Of a stretch of 64,000 nt of DNA, positions 54,725 to 63,984 are shown one piece after another. The DNA is from Opitutus sp. (GTDB taxonomy: Bacteria; Verrucomicrobiota; Verrucomicrobiia; Opitutales; Opitutaceae), in assembly GCA_024707325.1 (NCBI GenBank), contig JANPZY010000001.1, positions 2,625,942 through 2,689,941 on the forward strand. The letters run 5' to 3'. The position numbers and the translations under genes are program-made. Every line of letters starts with the position of its first letter. The first letter of the stretch is position 1. The notes below the pieces were generated by a model that saw only the letters and a list, made by a program, of their open reading frames with translations, did not search any database and had not been told where the DNA came from.

Positions 54725-54856
54725 ATGTTCAAGTCCAAGCCAAAGCAGCCAAGCGACACGAAAAAGCCCGGAAAGCCGAAAGGGCTGCCCGGGCTGTTGA
54801 TCTATGGTGCGCTGACGATACTGGGCGGCCTCGCCCTGGTGGTCGTGGCCGAATAG
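54725..54856 (+). CDS. Small membrane protein (43 residues)
   Basis: A basic, Pro/Lys-rich head (MFKSKPKQPSDTKKPGKPKG) is followed by a single membrane helix (LLIYGALTILGGLALVVV). GGAGGAGGCGACG precedes the ATG. It is divergent from the PadR gene and lies on the far side of the PadR-type sites, so it is a candidate target. Function unknown. Confidence 0.55.
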   Translation: MFKSKPKQPSDTKKPGKPKGLPGLLIYGALTILGGLALVVVAE

Positions 54857-54863
54857 CGGAGCG

Positions 54864-55849
54864 CTAGAGGACCGGCGCTGGCGCGTTGTCGCGGTCGAAC
54901 TGGCCGTGCTTGCGGTAGCGATACATGTAGGTCGGCAGGATGGTATCCATCGCGGTCGGCGTGATGCCGAAGGCGGCAAAGGTCCGCTTGTCCTTGATGG
55001 CCGCGTCGGAAACGACATTGTCGACGCCGAGCAGGTTGACCTGATCCGATGTCAGCAGCGGCGGGAAGGGCAAGATGGCAAAGGGCAGCGCCATGAGCTT
55101 GGCCAGGCCGAGGGCAGCGGCAGCATGGGCCGGTTGCGGCCGGCTTCACGCTGCACGCGGGCCAGCAATTCGCGGTGGGTCTCGATCTGCGGCCCGCCCA
55201 GTTCATAGATGCGGCCGGTTTTCACCCCGCCCTCGGCGGCCAGCACAAAGGCGTCGGCCACGTCGCCGACATAGGCGGGCTGGAAGCGGGTGTCGCCCGA
55301 GATCAGCGGCAGGACCGGGAAGAGGCGCGACAGCGCGCCCATCAGGTTGAAGAAACCGTCGCCCTGCCCGAACAGGATCGAGGGCCGCATGATGACGGCC
55401 TGGGGGAAGGCCTCGAGCACGGCGGCTTCGCCTTCCAGCTTGCTGGCGGCATAGGCGCTGACCTCGGCGGCCCGATCGACGCCCAAGGCCGACATGTGGA
55501 CGAGGGTCGATGCGCCGGCTGCCTTGGCGGCCGCGGCGACATGGGCCGCGCCATCGGCATGCACCGCATCGAAATTCTGCGCGCCGCGCGAAAAGCCGAT
55601 GCCGACCAGGTTGATGACGATATCGGCGCCGGTCACCGCGCGCTGCACCGAGGCGGCATTGCGGATATTGGCCTGGATGGGCTGGACCTGCCCGACGCTG
55701 CCGAACATCTTGACGTGGCCGGCCAGATCGGGCCGGCGCACAGCGACGCGGATGCGATGGCCGCGCTTGGCCAGCAATTGCACGATCTGGGTACCGACAA
55801 AGCCCGAACCGCCAAAAATCGTGACGAGTCTGGGTTCAATTCTGTCCAT
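54864..55849 (-). CDS. NDUFA9-like NAD-dependent epimerase family protein, frameshifted
   Basis: About 328 residues after one frame change near 55115. The atypical short-chain dehydrogenase fold starts RLVTIFGGSGFVGTQIVQLLAKRGHRIRVAVRR (GxxGxxG), then VINLVGIG, YAASKLEGE (the YxxxK pair), and PAYVGDVADAF. The family includes the NDUFA9 subunit of mitochondrial complex I; bacterial members are suspected respiratory-chain assembly or quinone-linked proteins. The second frame (DQVNLLGVDNVVSD...) supplies a normal C-terminus. Confidence 0.85.
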
Positions 55850-55994
55850 CTGGAGGCTCCGGCAACACGGCATTCACTGCTTTGCCGCTTCTAGCCCATG
55901 GCCGCCGCCGCTGTCGAGGGCCGGAGCAGGAAACGACTTGACTCGCGCGGACAATTGTTCTTGGTTCGTTCCAAAGACAGAGGAGAGGCGAACA

Positions 55995-56357
55995 ATGCCC
56001 GAAAGCAAGACCTATCACGGCCAGTGCCATTGCGGGGCCGTGCAATATGACGTGACTACCGATCTCGGCTCGATGGGCGACTGCAACTGCTCGCGTTGCC
56101 GGCGGCTGGGCTGGGTGCTGCAATCGGCGCCGGCCAGCCAGTTCACCCTGACCAGCGGGGCGGAAAACCTCACGACCTATCGGTTCAATAGCGAAAATAT
56201 CGAGCATCTGTTCTGCAAGACCTGCGGTGTCGAGAGCTTTGCGCGCGGCCGCGACGGAAAGGGCGCCGAGACGGTGATGATCAATGTGAACTGCCTTGAG
56301 CCGCCCGTAGCGGTGGATCGCAACGCCATCAAGCACTGGGACGGCGCAAACTGGTGA
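55995..56357 (+). CDS. GFA family (glutathione-dependent formaldehyde-activating enzyme-like) protein
   Basis: A 120-residue zinc protein of the GFA/Mss4-like fold with its full cysteine set: GQCHCGAV, DCNCSRCRRLG and HLFCKTCGVESF. The founding member condenses formaldehyde with glutathione, but most homologues have unknown substrates. AGGAGAGGCGAACA precedes the ATG. Confidence 0.9.
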   Translation: MPESKTYHGQCHCGAVQYDVTTDLGSMGDCNCSRCRRLGWVLQSAPASQFTLTSGAENLTTYRFNSENIEHLFCKTCGVESFARGRDGKGAETVMINVNCLEPPVAVDRNAIKHWDGANW

Positions 56358-56414
56358 GCCCGGCAACAATCCCGGTTGACATCGCCCGGCGCTGCCCCTA
56401 GTTACACCGCGCTT

Positions 56415-56499
56415 GCCCAGATGGCGGAATTGGTAGACGCGCACGGTTCAGGTCCGTGTACCGCAAGGTGTGGAAGTTCGAGTCTTCTTCTGGGCACCA
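56415..56499 (+). tRNA. tRNA-Leu (CAG anticodon)
   Basis: An 85-base class II tRNA with encoded CCA end. The acceptor stem GCCCAGA pairs with TCTGGGC; the D-arm is GCGGAATTGGTAGACGC; the anticodon stem CACGG/CCGTG holds loop TTCAGGT, anticodon CAG; a variable arm follows; the T-arm has TTCGAGT. It decodes CUG, the dominant Leu codon in this GC-rich genome. Confidence 0.96.
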
Positions 56500-56507
56500 A
56501 GTTTCAA

Positions 56508-56545
56508 GACCCCGGTCACGACGGATGTCGTGGCCGGGGTCTTTT
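56508..56545 (+). terminator. Terminator after tRNA-Leu
   Basis: GACCCCGG-T-CACGAC pairs with GTCGTG-G-CCGGGGTC around a loop of about 7 bases, followed by TTTT, nine bases after the CCA end. Confidence 0.87.
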
Positions 56546-56603
56546 GGTTTATGGCCGTGCTGGTGGCCGCGTGCTCTGCACTGGCGGAATGTCCAACCAC
56601 GAT

Positions 56604-56730
56604 GTCATCCCGGCCTTGAGCCGGGATCCATCCCGAGATCGCACCACAGCCACAAGGTGGGTCACGTTTCCATCGAGCAGGCTCACCCATCTCAGGATGG
56701 GTCCCCGCTTTCGCGGGAATGACACCGTGG
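56604..56730. repeat. TCATCCCGGCCTTGAGCCGGGATCC-type intergenic palindromes
   Basis: Hairpin TCCCGGC-CTTGA-GCCGGGA near 56609-56627, then GAGCAGGCTCACCCATC...GATGGGTC and CCCGC-TTT-GCGGG with GTCAT...ATGAC at the ends. This is the common inverted element found between alphaproteobacterial genes; it fills the gap between tRNA-Leu and the metK leader. Confidence 0.6.
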
Positions 56731-56789
56731 TTGGGGGAAGCGCGTGGCCCCCAACCGCTTGGCGGGCGACGATGCCGCCCGCACCAAAC

Positions 56790-56893
56790 TATGCTCCAAA
56801 AAGGCGCGTGGAGGCATAAAGCTTTCTTTATATCCCGCTTGACCGCGGCGGCTCCGGGTGTCACAAACACCCCCGGATTGGCTCATTTTGAGC
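56790..56893 (+). promoter_or_regulatory. Structured metK leader
   Basis: Three hairpins precede metK: TATGCTCC/GGAGGCATA (56790-56818), TCCGGGTGT with ACACCCCCGGA (56853-56877) and GCTCA-TTT-TGAGC (56881-56893, followed by GGTTTT). The layout could act as an attenuator or metabolite-sensing leader, but I could not match it to the SAM-II or SAM/SAH riboswitch patterns I know. Confidence 0.35.
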
Positions 56894-56922
56894 GGTTTTC
56901 GATAGATTCAGGGGATTTTCGG

Positions 56923-58179
56923 TTGGCGCGGTCTTCTTATCTCTTCACTTCCGAATCGGTCTCCGAGGGGTCACCCCGACAAGGTGTGCGACCGGATTTC
57001 CGATGAAATCGTCGACCTGGTGTTCCGTGAGGCCAAGAAGACCGGCATGGACCCAGCCAGGTGCGCATTGCCTGCGAGACGCTGGCCACGACCAACCGCG
57101 TGATCATCGCCGGCGAGGTCCGCGTGCCCGATTCCCTGCTCAAGAGGAGCAAGGATGGCGAGGTGCTGCGCGATGCCGCCGGCCAGCCGGTGGTGAACCC
57201 CTCCAAGTTCAAATCGGCGGCGCGCAAGGCGATCCGTTCCATCGGCTACGAGCAGGCCGGTTTCCACTGGAAGACCTGCCGCATCGACGTGCTGCTGCAT
57301 GGCCAGTCGGCCGATATCGCGCAGGGCGTGGACGAAGCGGGCAACAAGGATGTGGGCGCGGGCGACCAGGGCATCATGTTCGGCTATGCCAGCCGCGAGA
57401 CGCCCGAATTGCTGCCGGCGCCGATCTATTATGCCCACAAGATCCTCGAAACGCTGACCATTGCCCGCAAGGCTAATAACAGCGCTGCCGGCAAGCTCGG
57501 CCCCGATGCCAAGAGCCAGGTGACGGTGCGCTACGAGAACGGCAAGCCGGTGGGCGTGACTCAGATCGTGCTGTCGACCCAGCATCTGGACGAGACGCTG
57601 AGCTCGGCCGATGTGCGCGCCATCGTCGAGCCCTATATCCGCGAGGCCCTGCCGGAAGGCTGGATCGACGCCAGCACGGTGTGGCACATCAACCCGACCG
57701 GCAAGTTCGTGGTCGGCGGCCCCGATGGCGATGCGGGCCTGACCGGCCGCAAGATCATCGTGGACACCTATGGCGGCGCGGCCCCGCATGGCGGCGGCGC
57801 CTTTTCGGGCAAGGACCCGACCAAGGTCGACCGCTCGGCCGCCTATGCCGCGCGCTACCTCGCCAAGAATGTGGTGGCGGCGGGCCTGGCCGAACGGGCG
57901 ACGATCCAGCTCAGCTATGCGATCGGCGTGGCGCAGCCGCTGTCGATCTATGTCGACCTGCACGGCACCGGCAAGGTCGAGGAAGGGGTGGTGGAAACCG
58001 CTTTGGGCAAGGTGATGGACCTGACGCCGCGCGGCATCCGCACCCATCTCGATCTCAACAAGCCCATCTATGCCAAGACCAGCGCCTATGGCCATTTCGG
58101 CCGCAAGGCCGGCCGCGACGGCTCGTTCTCGTGGGAAAAGACCGACCTGGTCGGCGCGCTCAAGGCTGCGGTGAAGTAG
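56923..58179 (+). CDS. metK: S-adenosylmethionine synthetase, frameshifted
   Basis: Makes SAM from methionine and ATP; essential. The start [11 protein letters not shown], then after one extra base [25 protein letters not shown], then after a break near 57055 [12 protein letters not shown]. The remainder is complete: [52 protein letters not shown]. The breaks, near 56970 and 57055, must be errors because the gene is essential. Length is about 418 residues. The start is TTG with AGGGG upstream; no ATG is available in the frame. Confidence 0.92.
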
Positions 58180-58197
58180 GGCTTCCTTCTGCCACTG

Positions 58198-58250
58198 CCC
58201 TCGTGGTTCGAGGCCATCGCGAAGATGCTTCGCGCCTCGAACCACGAGGG
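58198..58250. repeat. 53-base nested palindrome between metK and trmB
   Basis: Perfect 17-bp arms CCCTCGTGGTTCGAGGC / GCCTCGAACCACGAGGG enclose a second hairpin GCGAAG-ATG-CTTCGC. There is no T-run after it, so it is not a classical terminator; its outer arm resembles the 28474 element. Confidence 0.75.
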
Positions 58251-58272
58251 CGTGGCACTATGGAGCCACAGC

Positions 58273-58979
58273 ATGACCGACCATCAACTCCCCAAGACCC
58301 GCTCCGGTGAGCCGCGCGCCTTTTTCGGGCGGCGGTCGGGCAAGAAGCTGCATGGCGGGCAGCAGGCGGTGTTCGACGCGACGCTGCCCGATCTCGAAAT
58401 CAAGCTGACCGGCAGGCTCGATCCGCGCGACGCTGTTTCCCGATGCCGGGCGCATCATCATCGAGATCGGCTATGGCGGGGGCGAGCACCTGGCGCTGGA
58501 AGCGGGGCGCCACCCCGAGACCGGCTATATCGGCTGCGAGGTGTTTACCGGCGGCATCGGCAAGATGGTGCAGACCATTGCGGCCGAGAGCCTCAACAAT
58601 ATCCGCCTGTTCACCGACGATGCGCTGAAGCTCCTGATGGAACTGCCCGACGCTTCCATGGACGAAGTCTATCTGCTCTATCCCGATCCCTGGCCCAAGA
58701 CGCGGCACCACAAGAGGCGCTTCGTCTCGCCCACGACGCTCAACGAACTGGCGCGGGTGATCCGGCCGGGCGGGGTGTTCCATTTTGCCAGCGATATCGA
58801 GGATTATGCCAACTGGACGCTGGCCCATGTGGTGCGGGCGCCGGCATTCCGCTTCGCCCCGGAAAAGCCGGGTTTCTGGCACGAGCCCTATCCCGGCTGG
58901 GAGGCGACGCGCTATGAGCAGAAGGCGCGCCGCGAGGGGCGGCCTGATCAGCTTTTATTTCAGCTTCACGCGGGTTTAA
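58273..58979 (+). CDS. trmB: tRNA (guanine-N7)-methyltransferase TrmB, frameshifted
   Basis: Methylates G46 of tRNAs with SAM. The start AFFGRRSGKKLHGGQQAVFD is in one frame. After a break near 58432 come IIIEIGYGGGEHLALEA (SAM-binding GxGxG-type loop), YIGCEVFTGGIGKMV, VYLLYPDPWPKTRHHKRR (catalytic Asp region) and HFASDIEDYANW. A further break near 58945 leads to the usual TrmB tail FYFSFTRV. The gene follows metK, which makes its cofactor. Confidence 0.88.
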
Positions 58980-59091
58980 TCACCCGTATCGATTGCAGTC
59001 ATGTCAAAGTTTAATGGCGGCGCGCACTGGAAGCGCCGCAATCACGCCCCATATGCGAAACTCGATTCCTGAAAGTTTTCGAGGTTTCGCC

Positions 59092-59478
59092 ATGTCCGCC
59101 CTTTCCGCAAGTTTCCAGCATGATGACGAGATGCTGGTGGTGCGGCCGGGCAAGTGGACGCTGACCGTGGTCACGCTGCTGCGTGAGCAGACCCTGCGCT
59201 TCAACGAGCTCAAGCGCCATGCCGGCGGCATTTCGCAGAAGACGCTGACCATTACCCTGCGGGAACTGGAGCGAGACGGGTTCGTGACCCGCACCATGTT
59301 CGCGACCATTCCGCCGCGCGTCGATTACGAATTGACCGATCTGGGCCGCGAATTGCTGGAACTGGCCGATAGCTGGCGGGTGTTTGCCAGCCGCAACCGG
59401 GCGCAGGTGGAAGCGGCACGGGAGCGCTTCGACGCTTCGGGCGGCGAGCCGGCCATCCGCCTCATCCACTCCGACTAA
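59092..59478 (+). CDS. HxlR-family transcription regulator
   Basis: A 128-residue winged-helix protein with the HxlR pattern: GKWTLTVVTLLREQTLRFNELKRHAGGISQKTLTITLRELERDGFVTRTMFATIPPRVDYELTDLG. The conserved N-terminal Cys of redox-sensing members is absent. I start at MSALSASF because the region before it does not look coding. A possible target cannot be named. Confidence 0.85.
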   Translation: MSALSASFQHDDEMLVVRPGKWTLTVVTLLREQTLRFNELKRHAGGISQKTLTITLRELERDGFVTRTMFATIPPRVDYELTDLGRELLELADSWRVFASRNRAQVEAARERFDASGGEPAIRLIHSD

Positions 59479-59580
59479 GTTCGTCATTGGTCGCGTTCCG
59501 GACCGAAAAGCGGAAGCCGCTTGGCTGGAACGCTCCCGCTACGGGCACCGCCGGCGAGCCGGCGGCGCCGTGGGCGGCGA

Positions 59581-59891
59581 TTAGAGCAGAACCTGCTCAA
59601 GCGAGCCCGGCTTGAAGAACTGCATGGTCTGGGTGCCGTCATCCAGCGTGACATAGGCACGGATCAGGCCGCTCCAGTCTTCGACGGAGGTGGCGTTGAC
59701 GCCCTGCTGCTGGAGCTGGGCGAGGACCGAATCGGCCATGAAGGCGCGCATTTCGGGGGTACCGCCACCGAAGACGGTATCGACACCACTTTCGGATTCA
59801 ATCACCGGCGCCGCAGCGGCGAAGGCGGGGAACGGCAATGCCGGCCAGCGAGGCAGCGGCAACCAAAGCAACAATCGTGTTCTTGACCATT
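59581..59891 (-). CDS. Small secreted hypothetical protein, frameshifted in the signal peptide
   Basis: About 103 residues. The signal peptide VKNTIVALVAAASLAGIA continues, after one base near 59838, as FPAFAAAAPVIESESG. The mature part has GTPEMRAFMADSVLAQL, VEDWSGLIRAYVTLDDG and FKPGSLEQVLL. The family was not recognised. AAGGAGACCC precedes the ATG. Confidence 0.65.
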
Positions 59892-60147
59892 TGAGGGTCT
59901 CCTTTTGTTTGACCCAACGGAAATGATCGCGCCCGGCTCCACTCTCAAGTGACGATTTTGTAGAATCTTGCTCTTGAAGTCCGGCCAATCGTGGCGAAGG
60001 TTTTGCGAGGGAAATCAAGGGGTTTCGGGGAACCCCGGTTTCCCCGGCGATACCGCGTTTCCTGCCGACAACCCAAGCCGTCGCGGGGGGTTGGGGGATG
60101 GGAACCATTGGGCGGGGCAGGCGTCTAACAGGCACAAGGAGATCACC

Positions 60148-60813
60148 ATGCCCACGCGCGTCCAGATTCTGAAGACCGAGATGGTCACCCATAATGTCCG
60201 TCATTATCGCGTCGAAAAGCCGAAGAATTTTCATTTCGGCCCCGGACAGGCCACCGAAGTCAGCATCGACAAGCCCGACTGGGCGGACAAGAAGCGGCCG
60301 TTCACCTTCACCTCGCTCCAGGGCGAGCCGACGCTGGAATTCACCATCAAGAGCTATCGCGACCATCCTGGCGTCACCAATGCGCTCTGGGGCTGCGAAG
60401 CGGGCGACCATCTGCTGCTGCGCGATGTGTGGGGCACGATCCAGTATAAGGGGCCGGGCACGTTCATTGCCGGAGGCGCGGGCGTCACCCCCTTCATCGC
60501 CATCCTGCGCAGCCTCAATGCCAAGGGCGGATTGAAGGGCAATCGGCTGATTGTTTCCAACCAAACCGAGAAGGACATCATCCTGCGCGACGAATTCGAG
60601 GCCATGGACGGGCTCGAGACGCTGTGGACGGTGACCGATGATCCCAAGTCGCGCCTGCTACAGGAGCGGATCGACACAGCCTTCCTCAAGCAGCATATCA
60701 CCGACTTCAACCAGCGCTTCTATCTCTGCGGGCCGGACGCCATGGTGGCAGACCTGCGCGCGTCGCTGGAGGAACTGGGCGCCGACGTGGCCAGCGTGAC
60801 CTGGGAGAAATAG
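60148..60813 (+). CDS. Flavodoxin reductase-like FAD/NAD(P)-binding oxidoreductase
   Basis: A 221-residue ferredoxin-NADP reductase-fold protein: a FAD domain with FGPGQATEVSI, KKRPFTFTSLQG (RxYS-like flavin site replaced by RPFTF), then the NAD(P) domain FIAGGAGVTPFIAIL and YLCGPDAMVADL. It has no Fe-S domain of its own, so it should transfer electrons from NAD(P)H to a separate carrier. AAGGAGATCACC precedes the ATG. Confidence 0.87.
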   Translation: MPTRVQILKTEMVTHNVRHYRVEKPKNFHFGPGQATEVSIDKPDWADKKRPFTFTSLQGEPTLEFTIKSYRDHPGVTNALWGCEAGDHLLLRDVWGTIQYKGPGTFIAGGAGVTPFIAILRSLNAKGGLKGNRLIVSNQTEKDIILRDEFEAMDGLETLWTVTDDPKSRLLQERIDTAFLKQHITDFNQRFYLCGPDAMVADLRASLEELGADVASVTWEK

Positions 60814-60839
60814 GGGGCACGACTGGGACCGTGCAGCGA

Positions 60840-60917
60840 CCTCGTCCTTCGACAGGCTCAGGATGAGGGCTACCGAGATATCGAGCAGCCCTCATGGTGA
60901 GCCTGTCGAACCACTGA
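60840..60917. repeat. TTCGACAGGCTCA palindromic pair
   Basis: CGTCCTTCGACAGGCTCAGGATGAGGGCT at 60841-60870 and its inverted counterpart AGCCCTCATGGTGAGCCTGTCGAACCACTG at 60887-60916 form one long imperfect stem with a GATATCG centre. The unit matches the element at 28474-28502. Confidence 0.65.
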
Positions 60918-61032
60918 CGCGTGCCGCCCTTGCCACTCCGGGTCAACGGCGCTATATAGGCGCCAACATCTCAGCAAGTTTTGCAGAGTGGGAGCCGCCC
61001 GGCCCCGCTCTTTTTTATTACCTTGGGGAACG

Positions 61033-61647
61033 ATGAGCTTCGATCTCACCGAAAAACGCTACATCAAGGAAACGGGCCTGGAAGCCCGGATTTCCCGTAT
61101 CGTCGAGCCGGTGGCCAATGGCCTGGGATTTTCTCTGGTGCGTGTGAAAATCACCCAGGAAAACGGCATGACGCTGCAGATCATGGCCGAGGACGAGAAG
61201 GGGCGCTTCACCATCGTCAACTGCGAGACGCTGTCGAAAGACCTCTCGCCGGTGCTTGACGTGGAAGACCCGATCGACCGCGAATATCACCTTGAAGTCT
61301 CCTCGCCCGGCATCGACCGGCCGCTGGTGCGCAAGCGCGATTTCGAGAGCTATATCGGCCATGAGGCCAAGATCGAGCTGGCCGACATGATCAATGGCCG
61401 CAAGCGCTTCCGCGGCTTCATCAAGGGCGTGGACGACGAGGCGGTGACCATCACCCTGCCCGACGCGCCCGGCGGCACCGACCCCGACCATCGGCTGCTC
61501 CTGTCCACCCTGGCCGAGGCCAAGCTGGTGATGACCGACGCACTGATGGAAAAGGCGCGGCTGGACCAGGAAGCCCACCCCATCGACGACGAAGACACCG
61601 AAACCGTCGAATACGACGATACTGAAGACTCCGAGGAGATCCACTAA
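61033..61647 (+). CDS. rimP: Ribosome maturation factor RimP
   Basis: Needed for 30S subunit assembly. The 204-residue protein has the usual marks: RISRIVEPVANGLGFSLVRVKI, LQIMAEDEKG, DVEDPIDREYHLEVSSPGIDRPLVRKRDFE and a C-terminal SH3-like domain (FRGFIKGVDDEAVTI) with an acidic tail. GGGGAACG precedes the ATG; the frame upstream is not coding in character. It begins the rimP-nusA-ylxR-infB operon and reads without a break. Confidence 0.95.
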   Translation: MSFDLTEKRYIKETGLEARISRIVEPVANGLGFSLVRVKITQENGMTLQIMAEDEKGRFTIVNCETLSKDLSPVLDVEDPIDREYHLEVSSPGIDRPLVRKRDFESYIGHEAKIELADMINGRKRFRGFIKGVDDEAVTITLPDAPGGTDPDHRLLLSTLAEAKLVMTDALMEKARLDQEAHPIDDEDTETVEYDDTEDSEEIH

Positions 61648-63252
61648 ATGGCCGTTAGCGCGAACCGCCTTGAGCTGTTGCAGATCGCAGATGCCGTTGC
61701 CCGCGAAAAGTCGATCGACCGCATGGTCGTGATCGAGGCGATGCAGGACGCCATGGAAAAGGCCGCCAAGGGCCGCTACGGCGCCGAGACCGAGATCAAG
61801 GTCGAGATCAATCCGCGCTCGGGCGAAACCCGCATGTGGCGCCTGCTGGAAATCGTCGAGGAAGTCGAGGAGCCCAGCCGCCAGATCGACCTCAAGCAGC
61901 GCGCAGGCCAAGTCGGCCGAAGCCAAGGTCGGCGATTTCCTGACCGAGCCGCTGCCGCCGATGGAATTCGGCCGCATCGCCGCGCAGTCCGCCAAGCAGG
62001 TCATCGTGCAGAAGGTGCGCGATGCCGAGCGCGAGCGCATGTATGACGAATATTTCAATCGCATCGGCGAAATCGTCAACGGCACGGTCAAGCGCGTCGA
62101 ATATGGCAATGTCATTGTCGACCTGGGCCGTGGCGAAGCCATTATCCGCCGCGACGAGCTGATCCCGCGCGAAATGTTCCGCTATGGCGACCGCGTGCGC
62201 GCCTATGTCTATGACGTGCGCCGCGAGCAGCGCGGGCCGCAGATTTTCCTCAGCCGCACCCATCCGCAGTTCATGGCCAAGCTCTTCATGCAGGAAGTGC
62301 CCGAGATCTATGACGGCGTGATCACCATCCGCTCGATCGCCCGCGATCCGGGTTCAGCCGCGCCAAGATCGCCGTGACGTCGTCGGATAGCTCCATCGAC
62401 CCCGTGGGCGCTTGCGTCGGTATGCGCGGTTCGCGCGTGCAGGCCGTGGTGGGCGAACTGCAGGGCGAAAAGATCGACATCATTCCGTGGACCGATTCCA
62501 TTGCCGACCTGGTGGTTTCAGCGCGCTGCAGCCGGCCGATGTGGCCAAGGTGGTGCTGGACGAGCAGGCCGAGCGTATCGAAGTGGTGGTGCCCGACGAG
62601 CAGCTGTGGCTGGCCATCGGCCGCCGCGGCCAGAATGTGCGCCTCGCCAGCCAGCTGATCGGCTGGGATATCGACATCCTGACCGAGCAGGAAGAGAGCG
62701 AACGCCGGCAGAAGGAATTCACCGAACGCTCCAGCCTGTTCATGGCAGGCCCTTGACGTTGACGAGATGGTTGCCCAACTACTGGCTTCGGAAGGCTTTT
62801 CCTCGGTCGAGGAACTGGCCTATATCGACGCCAATGAAATCGCGTCGATCGACGGGTTTGACGAAGAGACCGCCGGAGAAATCCAGAACCGCGCCACCGA
62901 ATACCTGGCGGCCATCGACCGGGCCCATGATGAAGAGCGCAAGGAGCTCGGCGTCGAGGACGAACTCTACGAGATCGCCGGCCTCACCGCTGCGATGCTC
63001 GTTGCCCTGGGCAAGGATGACGTGAAGACTGTGGAAGACTTTGCCGGCTGCGCCGCCGACGACCTGATCGGCTGGAGCGAACGCAAGGATGGCGAAACCA
63101 AGCGCTTCGAAGGCACATTCAAGGACTTCCCCATCAGCCGCGAAGAGGCCGAAGACATGATCCTGCAGGCCCGCATGAAGGCTGGCTGGATCAATGAAGA
63201 AGATCTGCCGCCGGTCGAAGGCGACGAGTTCACCGAAGAGGCTTCGGCCTAA
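61648..63252 (+). CDS. nusA: Transcription termination/antitermination factor NusA, frameshifted
   Basis: Essential elongation factor that binds RNA polymerase and RNA. Reconstructed length is about 534 residues: N-terminal domain ([20 protein letters not shown]), S1 domain ([21 protein letters not shown]), KH domains ([43 protein letters not shown]) and acidic C-terminal repeats ([15 protein letters not shown]). The frame breaks four times, near 61900, 62355, 62520 and 62748, always by one base and with no loss of conserved sequence, so these are most likely indel errors. The start is adjacent to the rimP stop. Confidence 0.93.
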
Positions 63253-63280
63253 GGGCCGAATCCGAGCGAGGGCACCAGAG

Positions 63281-63984
63281 ATGGCCCGGCGCGAAGAAAC
63301 GACCAGGATATGCGCTCTGACGCGGGCCGAAAAGCCCGTGGCGGAGCTCATCCGCTTTGTGCTGGGGCCGGATGGCATTCTGGTGCCCGATACCGAAGCC
63401 AAGGCCGAAGGGCGGGGCGTATGGCTCAGCCTCAACCGCGATATGGTGGTCGAGGCGATCAAGAAGAAGGTGTTCGCGCGCAGCCTCAAGACCGAGGTCT
63501 CGCCTGCCGGATGACCTGCCGGGCTCACCCAGACCCGGCTGGAACAGCGCTACCTCAACGCGCTGAGCATGGCGCGCAAGGCCGGGCAACTGACCTTTGG
63601 CGCCACCAAGGTGCGCGGCCTAATCGAGACCGGAAACCTGATCGCCCTTATTACCGCCACCGACGCCGCCGCAAGATGGGCGCAGCAAGATGGTCGGGCC
63701 CCTCAAGGCGCTGCATTACGCAGCTGCCGAAGAAGAAATTAACGGCTTCGAAGTGCCCCATTTCGAATTGCTCTCCTCAGAGCAAATGGGTTTGGCACTC
63801 GGGCTTGAAAATGTGATACATGCTGCCCTCACGAGAGGGGGCGGCAGCCCAAGCGGCAGTGGAAAAGGCCCGTAGACTGGCCCTTTACATTGCCAAACCG
63901 ACGGAAAAGGACACCGACCGCCTTGCGGTTGACGGTGACCTTTTGCCCGAGGCCACCGACGAAAGACGCGAGATACATGGCTGA
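63281..63984 (+). CDS. YlxR (DUF448) protein fused to L7Ae-like domain, frameshifted
   Basis: RNA-binding protein of about 235 residues. The DUF448 part has TTRICALTRAEKPVAELIRFVLGPDG and GRGVWLSLNRDMV; the second part has LNALSMARKAGQLTFGATKVRGLIETGN and MGLALGLENVIHAALTRG, which is the L7Ae/L30e/S12e-like fold. This fusion is normal in alphaproteobacteria. Frame changes occur near 63510, 63670 and 63838; after the last, the frame runs to a TGA overlapping infB. The position between nusA and infB is conserved. Confidence 0.87.

Noticed and set aside
56780..56925. SAM-II or SAM/SAH riboswitch before metK
   Set aside because: Hairpins are present, but I could not place the conserved cores of either class; listed only as an unclassified leader.
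56923..58179. metK as a pseudogene
   Set aside because: Both breaks are one-base, flanking sequence is perfectly conserved and the gene is essential, so error is the better reading.
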